Assembly: GCA_963726375.1 (NCBI GenBank)
Contig: CAVSCE010000009.1
Location: 806,001 to 870,000, forward strand
From: UTCFX2 sp963726375
GTDB taxonomy: Bacteria; Chloroflexota; Anaerolineae; Anaerolineales; UBA4823
Direction of reading: 5' to 3'
Length of the DNA stretch: 64,000 nt
Made by a program: the position numbers and the translations under genes
The notes under the pieces: model-generated
What the model was told of the DNA's origin: nothing
Databases searched by the model: none
What the model saw: the letters and a program-made list of their open reading frames with translations, nothing else
Part shown: in pieces, positions 17,474-27,107 of the stretch
Layout of the letters: each line of letters opens with the position of its first letter
How positions within the stretch are numbered: the stretch's first letter is position 1

Positions 17474-20409
17474 TTACGCCTGCAGAGCGTTTCTGTTTCT
17501 GGCATCCTGCCTGCGAAGGAAAAATTTCGTAATTTCTTCTGAAATCGCCGGAATGAGCGCAAGTCCGAGGACGATTATCCATTCTTTTCCAGCCAGGTAA
17601 TGGGTATTAAAAATCGGCTGCAGGAAAGGCACGTTGACGACCAGCAGCAACAGGACAATCGATAGACCCACTGCGTACTGCATATACTTATTGGAAAATA
17701 CGCCCAGCTTGAAGATGGAAGCCCGCTCGGAGCGGACGGTATAGGCACGGAACAGCTCGCACAGCGACAGGGTGACAAAAGCCATCGTCTCAGCGGTCTG
17801 CACATCCACGCCGCGCCAGTCGTGCTGGAGCAGATAGGAAAGCGGGTTCATGCCTTCAGGGATCGATGCGCCAGCCCAGATGCCAGAACAGTCCAATCAA
17901 AAAAGCGCCTAGGACCGCGCTGGTTTGTGTGATGGTCTGGATGACCATCCCCAGCCGCATCGAGCCGTTGACGATCGATTCGCTCTTAGGACGAGGGGGG
18001 CGCTCCATGATATCCGGATCGCCTTTTTCCATCGCCAGCGCCAGGGCCGGGGCGCCATCGGTCAGCAGGTTGAGCCAGAGCAGCTGGATGACGGTCAGCG
18101 GCATCGGCAGGCCGGCCAGCGTCGCCAGGAAGATGATCATGATTTCGGCAATATTGGAGGAAAGCAGGAAGAAGACAAACTTGCGGATATTGGCATAGAT
18201 CACCCGGCCTTGCTCCACAGCGGCGACAATGCTGACGTAGTTATCATCGGTCAGCACCATATCCGCGGTCTTCTTTGGCCACATCCGTGCCGGTGATGCC
18301 CATCGCCACACCAATGTCGGCGCGCTTGATCGCCGGCGCATCGTTGACGCCGTCGCCGGTCATAGCCACGACTTCATCGTTCGACCGCAGGGCATCGACA
18401 ATGCGCATCTTATGCTCTGGTGAGACACGGGCAAAGACAGCAGTGTATCTTGACTTCTTCCGCCAGGGTGCGATCATCCATGTCATTGATATCGGCCCCG
18501 GTATAGACTTTATGACCTTGCGCAGCAGCCCGATGCTCTCAGCCACAGCCCGGCCGGTGTTGGGATAATCGCCGGTGATCATGATCGTGCGGATGCCCGG
18601 CACCGCGGGCTTTTTCCAGCGCCGGTTTCACTTCTGGGCGGGCCGGATCGATCATGCCCATCAACCCGGCAAAGATCAAGCCTTGCTCGGCAAATTCCCG
18701 GCTCAGTTCATCCGGGATTTCGGCTTCAATTCGGTAGGCAAATCCCATCACCCGCAGAGCGTCATCGGTCATGCTGTCGTTGGCTTCTCGGATGCGTGCG
18801 CGCGCATCTCGTCATCCAGCGGCATCACCTGATCATCAATCGTCTGATAATCGGTGCACAGGTCCAGAACCAGGTCGGGTGCGCCTTTGATTGTCACTGC
18901 ATGCGAGCCCAGCATACTTTGATCATGGAAGGGCGATGGGCCTGCTCTTTGATCCAGGTGATCTCGTGAACGGTGGTCATGCGCTTCAGGTCTGAATCGA
19001 AGGGGATTTCTTTGCGCGCGCGGATAGGCTGCTGATCAGCTCGTCCAAATCCTCCCATGCTTTCATCGCCGCCACCAGCATCGCGCCTTCGGTCGGATCG
19101 CCGATCATGCGGAACTGGTTGGCGGCCTTCGCCATTTACAGGTTCTAACACGGCATCATTGTTCAATACTCCAACCCACAGCACGGTGGTGAGCCCGGGT
19201 ACCTTCGTCAGGTCAGCTTGTTCGCCATCCATGAAGAAATCTCCCTCTGGATCATAGCCGGTGCCGGTTACTTCGGCCATCTTACCATCCACCCACAGTC
19301 GGGTGACGGTCATCACGTTCTGGGTCAGGGTACCGGTCTTGTCCGAGCAGATGACGGTGGCTGAACCAAGCGTTTCAACCGAAGCCAGCCGGCGGATCAA
19401 AGCATGTCGGCGGACCATCTCGCGCATGCCCAGCGCCAGGCTGATCGTGACCACTGCCGCCAGGCCCTCAGGCACGGCGGCAATCGCCAGGCCAACCGCG
19501 ATCATAAACTATTCGACGATCAGTTCCGGTATTCTCGCCAGTAATGCCGTCAGTAAACACACCGCTGCGCCACAAACCCACCAGAAACACCACCCCACAG
19601 ATCGCCAGCGCCCCAATGCCCAGGGTCTTTCCCAACTGGTCCAGGCGCGCTTGCAAGAGGGGTGCCTTCCTCTTCCACAGTTTGCAGCATATCGGCGATC
19701 ATCCCAAGCTGGGTGTGCATACCGGTGGACACCACAATCCCACGCCCGCGGCCGTAATTAACCACCGTGCCCATAAAGACGGTGTTCTTGCGGTCGCCCA
19801 GCGAGGCGTCTTCTATCCAGCACAGAGTGCCGCATTTTTCTGCACCGGCACCGATTCGCCGGTCAGCGCGGCCTCCTCCACGCGCAGGTTGACTGCTTCG
19901 ATCAGGCGCATATCGGCCGGGACAAAATTCCCGGCCTCCAGAAAAACAACATCGCCCGGCACCAGCTCGCTGGCGGGCACTGACACGCGCTGCCCATCGC
20001 GCAGCACCTGGCATTCCGGAGCGGCCATTTTCTTTAGCGCCGCCAGGGCTTCTTCCGCCCGGCTTTCCTGGACCACACCCAGGATGGCATTCAGAACCAC
20101 AATCAGCATAATCACTGCCGGCTTCGATCCAGTCACCCAGCAAGGCCGAAATCACCGAGGCGACGATCAGCAGGATGACGATAAAGTTGTTGAGCTGCGC
20201 CAGTACCAGTTGAAGAAAGGTGGGCCTGGGTTTTTCTTTAAGCTCATTCGGCCCATATCGCTCCAGGCGTTTGGCTGACTTCTTCTGAACAGTCCTTGTG
20301 CAGGAGCTTCCAGCTTGACAAGCACATCATCGAGATCCAGAGGAATGCCAGTGGATATCCAAATCCGGATTTGTAGTTCAGGTTTTTTCAGTTTTTGTTT
20401 GTCAGCCAT
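17474..20409 (-). pseudogene. P2A-type cation-transporting ATPase (calcium-pump-like), many frameshifts
   Basis: The 978-codon span matches a P2A ATPase, but no frame stays open for more than about 200 codons. Going 5' to 3': N-terminus MADKQKLKKPELQ; TGES actuator motif near 19863; IAAVPEGLAAVV (PEGL of the calcium-pump group); SDKTGTLT phosphorylation site near 19343; TGDGVNDAPA hinge near 18357; C-terminal membrane part ending KFFLRRQDARNRNALQA. At least eight frame changes are needed, more than in any neighbour. The stretch also looks richer in G+C. It may be a decaying gene or a poorly resolved consensus. It sits between gnd and tkt on the same strand. Confidence 0.7.
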
Positions 20410-20463
20410 CTTTTCCTCTAATGATGAAATTTATGAATGTTCGTTAAGACGCGTTCTCCAGGT

Positions 20464-21856
20464 TTATGCTTCCCAATGGGTATGAAAATCACCTTCCTCG
20501 ATCCACCCGACGGTAGGTGTGTGCACCAAAATAATCTCGCTGCGCCTGGGTCAGGTTGGCAGGCAGTGCTCCGAGCGATAGGCATCGAAATAGGCCAGCG
20601 AAGCGCAGGTCGCCAGCATCGGGATCCCCAGGCCAACAGCGGTCTGCACGACCTCGCGCCAGGCAGCCTGGCGGCTGAGCACAGCTTCATTGTGAAAACA
20701 TCATCCAGCAGCAGGTTTGGCAGAGCAGGGTTTCGGCGATAAGCATTGGTAATATCACTCAGCAAGGATGCCCGGATAATACAGCCCGCCCGCCAGACAG
20801 GAACGATCTGTGAGAGGTCGATATCCCAATTATATTCCCTAGATGCCATCTTCAACAGGCTCAGACCCTGGGCATAGGAGGTGATCTTACTGGCATATAA
20901 CGCTTGTTCTGCCGCCTGCAACCAATTTTGCTTTATCCCCCGTAAACTTCCCAGCGCTTCCTAACACTTTTGCCGCAATCGACTCTCTCAGCCTTAAGGG
21001 CTGAGAGCAATCGACTTTCCACCGCTGCATTGATAGTTGGAATGGCGCTCCGGTATCAAGAGCGGTCTGGCTGGTCCATTTCCCAGTCCCTTTCTGAGCG
21101 GCCTCGTCAAGGATCAAATCGACAAGAAATCCGCCGGTTCTCAGGATCCATTCGGGTAAGGATCTTCGCCGTGATTTCAATCAAATACGAACGCAGCTCG
21201 CGTTTATTCCATGCATCAAAAATATCAGCTAGCTCCACATTTGAAATACCAGCACCGCGATGCAGCAAATCATAGATTTCAGCAATCAACTGCATGTCGC
21301 CGTATTCGATCCCGTTATGAACCATTTTTACATAATGTCCTGCGCCGCCGATGCCCATCCACGCCACACAAGCTTCGCCATCTTCAGCTTTTGCGGCGAT
21401 AGCCTCGAACATTTTCTGGACTCTCGGCCAGGCGGCCTTCGAGCCACCCGGCATCATACTTGGGCCCCATAAAGCACCGCTTTCACCGCCGGATACCCCC
21501 ATTCCGATAAACTCGATACCTTCTTGATTGAGGGATTTGACGCGGCGTTCGGTATCAGCGAAGTATGAGTTTCCTCCATCGATGATGATGTCACCTTTGT
21601 CCAAATACGGTTTCAATGAAGAAATCGCCGTATCAACCGGCCCACCTGCCGGTACCATTAAGAAAAGGACCCGCGGCTTTTCCAGTGCACCTGCAAGCTC
21701 GTCAAGTGAGTTGGTTACTTTTACAGTAAATCCTTCTGGAATACGCGGGGAGACATCGAAACCGATCGGCGGAAATCCATTGCGCTGAAAATTCTGTGCA
21801 AGACTCCGCCCCATAACTCCTAAACCGAGAATTCCAAGCGAATATTTCGTTTCCAT
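20464..21856 (-). CDS. gnd: 6-phosphogluconate dehydrogenase (decarboxylating), frameshifted
   Basis: Span of 464 codons equals the usual 6PGDH length. NADP-binding GILGLGVMGRSLAQNF at the start, VSGGESGALWGPSMMPGG (substrate phosphate and gluconate contacts) and GHYVKMVHNGIEYGDMQ (catalytic Lys and Asn) are intact in the first 250 residues. Frames change near 21130, 21040, 20900 and 20690, and the corrected end reads DFHTHWEA with the stop at 20464. ATG 21856 has GGAG eight bases upstream. It makes ribulose-5-phosphate, CO2 and NADPH. It is 36 bases downstream of the LarA-type gene. Confidence 0.87.
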
Positions 21857-21892
21857 AATCTGCTCCATAATTGTTCTCGTTCAACTCGTTTT

Positions 21893-23254
21893 TTAAATGA
21901 TTGCGCAGACAGTCGATTTACCATTTCGCGCTCTTAATTCTAGAAGTTCATTCCCGATAAACTGCTTGGCCATACCAGCCAATCCAGGTTCATCGATCCT
22001 TCCACTTATAAAGGATTTCACCTGCGCGTGGGACATACAAAACCCCTTCATTTTCGCGGTCTTAGCCAGGATTTTACATCGATGTCTGCAGGATTTCAAG
22101 TAGCCAAGGTTCAGCCTGGCACAATCCGCTGCGGATACCTTGCTCGCAAGAATCAGGTTTACGTTCGGTTTCTCCACGCCATCTTCCATGATACCTGATC
22201 CTCGAACATGGGTGCTGTGGGCAAGTACGCCAAGAGGGATATGCTTGAACAATTCCCAATCTTTCAAGAAATACGGAAGTATGTGATAACCAATTTCATA
22301 TATGAAACGTCCATGCACATGGCTGATCACATCCAAATGAGGGGCGTAGATGATTACCTCTCCACCTTTGGCTACGGCTGGTTCTATTTTATACATCGCT
22401 TTCCCGGCCGTCCAAAGCTCATCGTACATCGTTGGAGCACAGGACAGCACTCTCATATAGGGTTTTTCACACCAGTGAATGTGTCTTTGAGCTGACAAAT
22501 CTGCGGCAGCGTTCCAGGCTTCAAACATATCTCCAACGATCACCCCTGAAATATCGTGTCCTTCCACCAGCAGTGCTGCCAGGGTAACTGGAGTATTAAG
22601 CCGTCCAACAGCAGCATGGATCATCTTCCTCACGGGTGTATCTTTGATCCCGATCGTGCCGACAACCGTTGCGAGAGCGCCAAGCCAGTGGGTCGCATTA
22701 ATCATATCCGGCCCTGAGATGCCTGGGAAAAGGTATTTTGCCCCACCAGAAAATCCCACTACTTCATGTGGGAATGTTGGTCCGATAATTAAAATATGAT
22801 CGTACTTCAGGGCTAATTTGTTAATTCGAATATCCACCCGATCCGGCAGAGATGAATGCCAGCTTGGTCCCGCAATCTGCTTGATTTCGTCCTGTTCCAT
22901 GACACCCAGTGAGGAAAGTTGGGACGGATCGTCCCAGGCATGATTGAGTAATCCAATCTTCTTAAAGGTCGTTTCGCGTTCTTCTTTTGTTATCCCCACC
23001 AGCTGGTTGATACTATCTTCCGACATTGATGGATGAGTCCCCAACGCTACCATGAAATCCAGCTGGCTGGCATCATGAAGGATTTCCACAATCATTGGGA
23101 ACAATTCCGCAAGAGGAATCGAGCGGGTTGAGTCCGGGATGAGTGCGAGGACTTTTTGTGCGGTAAACTTTCCCTGCAGTCCTTGGTTAAGGGTTTCAAA
23201 GATCGATTGGTAATCCAAAAAGCCTGCAGTTGATATCTTTTGGGAATGGATCAT
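21893..23254 (-). CDS. LarA-type nickel-dependent 2-hydroxyacid racemase/epimerase
   Basis: About 453 residues, DUF2088/LarA family, intact. The nickel-pincer cofactor site is recognisable: PHEVVGFSGGAKYLFPG gives His-163 and Lys-173, and THW gives His-189. The spacing of 10 and 16 residues is the same as His174-Lys184-His200 in lactate racemase. His-105 in NHAWDDP is a likely second acid/base. Start ATG 23254 has GAGG nine bases upstream. Family members racemise lactate, malate and related acids, and some epimerise gluconate at C2. Lying between a mannonate oxidoreductase and gnd, a mannonate/gluconate 2-epimerase is the natural inference. Cofactor genes larB, larC and larE are not in the window. 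Confidence 0.8.
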   Translation of the reverse strand: MIHSQKISTAGFLDYQSIFETLNQGLQGKFTAQKVLALIPDSTRSIPLAELFPMIVEILHDASQLDFMVALGTHPSMSEDSINQLVGITKEERETTFKKIGLLNHAWDDPSQLSSLGVMEQDEIKQIAGPSWHSSLPDRVDIRINKLALKYDHILIIGPTFPHEVVGFSGGAKYLFPGISGPDMINATHWLGALATVVGTIGIKDTPVRKMIHAAVGRLNTPVTLAALLVEGHDISGVIVGDMFEAWNAAADLSAQRHIHWCEKPYMRVLSCAPTMYDELWTAGKAMYKIEPAVAKGGEVIIYAPHLDVISHVHGRFIYEIGYHILPYFLKDWELFKHIPLGVLAHSTHVRGSGIMEDGVEKPNVNLILASKVSAADCARLNLGYLKSCRHRCKILAKTAKMKGFCMSHAQVKSFISGRIDEPGLAGMAKQFIGNELLELRARNGKSTVCAII

Positions 23255-23326
23255 TCTTGACACCTCTGAAGACCAGAAAGCTGTTGGGGTTACATAGAAA
23301 TGAAAACCGAGGGCTTAAGCAGGTAT

Positions 23327-24160
23327 TTATACCCCACTGTAAGCTGAAAAGCCGCCATCAATCGGGATGATAACACCCGTAACAAACTCTGAGGCGGGCG
23401 AGAGCAGCCATAAAACAGTACCATTGAGATCGTCCGGGATACCAAGGCGGTTCATCGGGGTGTGGTCGATTATCTGCCGACCCCGTTTGGTCCATTCACC
23501 AGTTTCTTTATCCGTCAATAAAAAACGGTTCTGTTCGGTTAAGAAGAAGCCAGGAGCGATCGCATTGACCCGGATTTTTGGTGAATATTCCTGCGCCATA
23601 TGGACTGCCAACCATTGGGTAAAATTGCTTGCTCCAGCCTTCGCAGCCGAGTAGGCAGGGATTCGGGTCAGCGGTCGAAAAGCATTCATGGATGAAACAT
23701 TGAGGATCACGCCTTGCTTGCGCTCAGCCATGTGACGGCCGACAATTTGAGATGGAATGATCGTGCCCATCAGGTTTAAGTCGAACACCCAACGCAGCGC
23801 CTCTTGAGACAAATCAAAAAAGGATTTCTCGGCGCTGGTTGATGCATCAGGTTTATTGCCTCCGGCAGCGTTGATCAAACCGTCGATCTTCCCAAATTCT
23901 GATATCGTCAAATCTACTGCTGCCTGGACAGTTTCGACATCCAGGACATTTCCTTGTACAGCTATAGCGCTGCCAGTCCCAGGTTTCTTTTCAAATTGAG
24001 CCACCATTTTTTGAGCAATCTGAAGATTGTAATCCAGGATGGTCACATTTGCACCACATTCAAACAACGCTTGAGCCATTGATCCTCCTAATACTCCTCC
24101 TCCCCCCGTAATAACAACACTCTGACCGCTGAAATCAAATGCCTGCAAATAATGTTTCAT
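23327..24160 (-). CDS. SDR-family D-mannonate oxidoreductase (fructuronate reductase)
   Basis: 277 residues, classical short-chain dehydrogenase. The NAD(P) motif is TGGGGVLGGSMAQAL, NAAGG follows, the catalytic Ser is in ILNVSSMNAF, and the catalytic Tyr-Lys pair is in YSAAKAG. The C-terminal part (GIPDDLNGTVLWLLSPASEFVTGVIIPIDGGF) is the usual dimer and cofactor end. It resembles the SDR-type UxuB (YjmF) proteins that reduce fructuronate to mannonate. That assignment rests on the overall look and on uxaC lying directly upstream (57 bases). GGAGAAAGG precedes the start. Intact. Confidence 0.8.
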   Translation of the reverse strand: MKHYLQAFDFSGQSVVITGGGGVLGGSMAQALFECGANVTILDYNLQIAQKMVAQFEKKPGTGSAIAVQGNVLDVETVQAAVDLTISEFGKIDGLINAAGGNKPDASTSAEKSFFDLSQEALRWVFDLNLMGTIIPSQIVGRHMAERKQGVILNVSSMNAFRPLTRIPAYSAAKAGASNFTQWLAVHMAQEYSPKIRVNAIAPGFFLTEQNRFLLTDKETGEWTKRGRQIIDHTPMNRLGIPDDLNGTVLWLLSPASEFVTGVIIPIDGGFSAYSGV

Positions 24161-24217
24161 CGTCGCCTTTCTCCTTCTCTTTTCTTCGAAAAGTTTAATG
24201 TGAAATGGTAATTTGTA

Positions 24218-25603
24218 TTATTGAAGCTTGTAAGCTGCCTTTGCCAATCCGACTGCCAGATCAATAACCATGCTTTCTGCTTCGTTTCGATCAATGACTT
24301 TGCGGACTAAAAGTCCAGCCACCCAATTGGATGAAGCCCGCCTCCAGACATCGTGGCGCGCTGGAATAGAAAGAAAAGCGCGCGTATCGTCATTGAAGCC
24401 AGCCGTATTATACATACCTGCTGTTTCTATTACCTGGTCGAAATAGCGGCGCATTCCATTCCAGGAATCATTAAACCACCAGGGAGGTCCAAGCTTCACT
24501 GCCGGATAAGCACCTGCCAGGGGAGCCAGCTCGCGAGCGTAAGTAGATTTATCCAGGGTAAACAGGAGCAGCCTGAAGTTGGGATGGTTTCCAAAATGTT
24601 CCAATAATGGCTGTAAATTGTGGGTGAATTCGCATCCGATTGGGATATCAAATCCCTTATCAGCCCCAAATTTCGAGAATACTTCGGGATTGTGGTTTCG
24701 GTAAACTCCAGGATGCAGCTGCATGACAAGCCCATCTTCGACACTCATCCGCGCCATTTCCATGATCATATGAGAAGTAAATCGGAGCGCATCTTCGTGG
24801 GATGCTTTTCCATGGAGGGCGCGCTGAAGAATCTCGCCGGCAACCTTAGTACTAAGCCATTCAGCTGCTGGGTTGGACACACCGGAATTTGTGGCTGTTG
24901 CGCCGAGTGTTTTGAAGAAGCTGCGGCGCTGCTCCAGGGCTCGAATATAACTGGAATAATCGGAAATTTCAAATCCGCAAACAGCGGATAATTGATCTAT
25001 TTTTTCCCGCCAGCCGGAAGCAAGCAGATTGGTTACAGAATCTGGGCGGAATGTAGGAATAATCCGCCCATTCCAACCAGAGTTGCGTATTTCCTGGTGG
25101 TATTTCAGGGCATCTTCCGCAGAATCGGTGGTCGCCAGGATTTCGATATTGAATTTGTTAAATAGAGTGCGTGGGGAGTATTCCGGTGAAGAGAGGGCCG
25201 CTTCAATCTGGTCATATATCCTGGAAGCTGAAATCTCATCTAATTTCTCGGTGACTCCAAAAACTGATTCAAGCTCATGCTCCAGCCACATCCCGGATGG
25301 TGTGCCTCGAAACAGGTAGAAATTTTCTGCAAAAAGCTGCCAGACCTGGCGTGGATTCTCCCGGTCGAGCAGTCGTTCAAAGGGAATGCCCTGCGAAAAC
25401 AGCATCCGAAGCACATAATGGTCCGGTTGAATAAGCAGTTCAGCCGGATCGCCAAAACGCCGCTCGGGGTCGCTGAACAGAGACGGGTCTACATGTCCAT
25501 GAGGAGAGACAATGGGTAGATTTTCAATTAATGAATACAGTCCTAAGGCAGCTGATTTTTGAGCAGGATCTGGTTCAAACAAACGGTCAGCGGCAAGCAT
25601 CAT
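24218..25603 (-). CDS. uxaC: Glucuronate (uronate) isomerase
   Basis: 461 residues, intact, normal length for UxaC. The amidohydrolase-like start LPIVSPHGHVDPSLFS carries the metal-binding HxH. Further landmarks are LATTDSAEDALKYHQEI, QLHPGVYRNHN and the C-terminal FNDDTRAFLSIPARHDVWRR. It interconverts glucuronate and fructuronate (and galacturonate and tagaturonate), the first step of hexuronate breakdown. It is the first gene of the minus-strand operon and is preceded by an extended -10 promoter and a LacI-type operator. Confidence 0.92.
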   Translation of the reverse strand: MMLAADRLFEPDPAQKSAALGLYSLIENLPIVSPHGHVDPSLFSDPERRFGDPAELLIQPDHYVLRMLFSQGIPFERLLDRENPRQVWQLFAENFYLFRGTPSGMWLEHELESVFGVTEKLDEISASRIYDQIEAALSSPEYSPRTLFNKFNIEILATTDSAEDALKYHQEIRNSGWNGRIIPTFRPDSVTNLLASGWREKIDQLSAVCGFEISDYSSYIRALEQRRSFFKTLGATATNSGVSNPAAEWLSTKVAGEILQRALHGKASHEDALRFTSHMIMEMARMSVEDGLVMQLHPGVYRNHNPEVFSKFGADKGFDIPIGCEFTHNLQPLLEHFGNHPNFRLLLFTLDKSTYARELAPLAGAYPAVKLGPPWWFNDSWNGMRRYFDQVIETAGMYNTAGFNDDTRAFLSIPARHDVWRRASSNWVAGLLVRKVIDRNEAESMVIDLAVGLAKAAYKLQ

Positions 25604-25677
25604 CGTTAAGTCTTCCAGATTAATAAAAACTTGAAAGCGGAAGATCGGTTTGACCTTTCATAAATCAGTTGTGAAAT

Positions 25678-25689
25678 GTTAGCGCTAAC
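25678..25689. promoter_or_regulatory. LacI-type operator GTTAGCGCTAAC
   Basis: A perfect 12-bp palindrome with the central CG expected of LacI/GalR-family operators. It sits at about +6 to +17 of the predicted uxaC transcript and in the divergent region that also serves the LacI gene at 25763. Most likely bound by that repressor. Confidence 0.75.
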
Positions 25690-25701
25690 GTGATAAAATG
25701 C

Positions 25702-25710
25702 ATTATAGCA
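25702..25710 (-). promoter_or_regulatory. Extended -10 promoter of the uxaC operon
   Basis: On the minus strand the sequence reads TGCTATAAT (TG-n-TATAAT). No good -35 is found at 16-18 bp, which fits an extended -10 promoter. The predicted start of transcription near 25695 is just before the LacI-type palindrome. Confidence 0.6.
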
Positions 25711-25762
25711 GGTTTTTTTGGTTACAATTCGATAATAAGAATAATTTATCCGAAACGGGACC

Positions 25763-26763
25763 ATGAACAGACGACCAACTCTAGCTGATATAGCCAAAGT
25801 TGCCAATGTATCGTTGATGACCGTCTCGCGCGCGATCAACGGGAAACCTGGAGTGAGTGAAGATCTTCGCCAGAGTCTCATGACATTGGCTGAAGAAATG
25901 GGATATCGTCCTAATCAAATTGCACGCGGCCTTGCCACCTCCCGAACCTCCACGATAGGCTTAGTCGTCCCGGACAATACCAATCCTTTTTTTGCACAAA
26001 TCGCCCGGGGAGTTGAAGATACAGCTTTTAATCAAGCTTACAACATCTTCCTGGTCAACGCTGTCGAAGACCCGGTTCGCGAAAGGACCGCATTGAATTC
26101 ATTGTGGCAGAAAGATATTGATGGATTGATCCTATGCAGCTCGCGACTCCCCGACGATGAGCTTGAAGAACAATTAACTCGATTTCCTGCAGTTGTTCTA
26201 ATCAACCGAGAGCTGAATAACTTTAAAAACCACGTAATCACGATCAATGTCAATGATCAACGCGGTGCAAAGAACGCCATCAACCATTTTCTCAGCCTCG
26301 GTCGAAAGAAAATTGCTTATATTGATGGTCCGACAAATTCGCTTTCCGCTAAACGCAGGCAGGAAGGATATAAAGCGGCCCTTCAAGAAGCAGGGCTAGA
26401 ATATGACTTCCAGATGGTTGAATGCTGTGCGCCCGACACTGAAGGTGGAAAAATTGCTGCAGCTGCGCTGTTTGCCCGAAGGCCAGATATCAACGCGATT
26501 TATGCATTCAATGATCTGGTGGCAGTTGGCGCGATGCAGATTGCAGAAGAAGCCGGTAAAAAAGTTCCGGAAGATATTGCAATCATCGGTGTAGATGATA
26601 TCCCACTCACCACGATCATCCGTCCAGAACTCACAACCCTGCACGTGAACCTGAGATATATTGGACGTCTGGCTATGCGTACTCTCATCGATGCGATTGA
26701 GGGGGGAGCTCTTCTACTGAAATCATAATCAGGCCAGAGCTTATCGTGAGAGAATCGGCATGA
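25763..26763 (+). CDS. LacI-family transcriptional repressor of the hexuronate operon
   Basis: About 333 residues after correction. N-terminal HTH (TLADIAKVANVSLMTVSRAINGKPGVS) and hinge (YRPNQIARGLATSRT) are followed by a periplasmic-binding-like effector domain (IGLVVPDNTNPFFAQIARGVED ... AIIGVDDIPLTTIIRPELTT). The frame fails at the G6 run 26701-26706. Adding one G restores the classical ending STEIIIRPELIVRESA, with the stop at 26761-26763. It is divergent from uxaC with an operator between them, and is followed by the PfkB kinase. The inducer is probably a hexuronate-derived compound. Confidence 0.88.
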
Positions 26764-27107
26764 AACAGTGATGATTTCGGAAAAATTGCTTCTTCACCAT
26801 AAAATCATTCATTGAACCATTATTAGCCGGAGCTGACGCAGCGCGCTAAATCACCAATGAACCATATTTTTACCTTTCTTGATAATTTTCCAAGATAGCT
26901 CTGATGATTTCCCAGAGGTCAAAAATGATGATACTTAGGATGATATCAATAATCGAATTTATCTCTGATAAGACCTAATTTGTCCGTTGATAACCGCATT
27001 TTGACATTGTATATTTTCATTGATCAACATCGTAGTATCATCATTTTCGTGATTGAAACGGTTATCAAGGAATCAGTGCGGCGCAATGACATGAAAGGAC
27101 ATAACTG
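26764..27107 (+). other. Intergenic region upstream of the PfkB kinase, with an inverted repeat pair
   Basis: 344 bases without a gene. TTGATAACCG (26987-26996) and its exact complement CGGTTATCAA (27059-27068) face each other 62 bases apart. A TTGACA lies at 27001-27006, but no -10 is seen at the right distance. An A/T-rich stretch follows the repressor gene, with no clear terminator hairpin. The repeat pair may be regulator half-sites. Confidence 0.4.

Noticed and set aside
27001..27030. TTGACA as the -35 of a promoter for the PfkB kinase
   Set aside because: No -10-like hexamer occurs 15 to 19 bases downstream.
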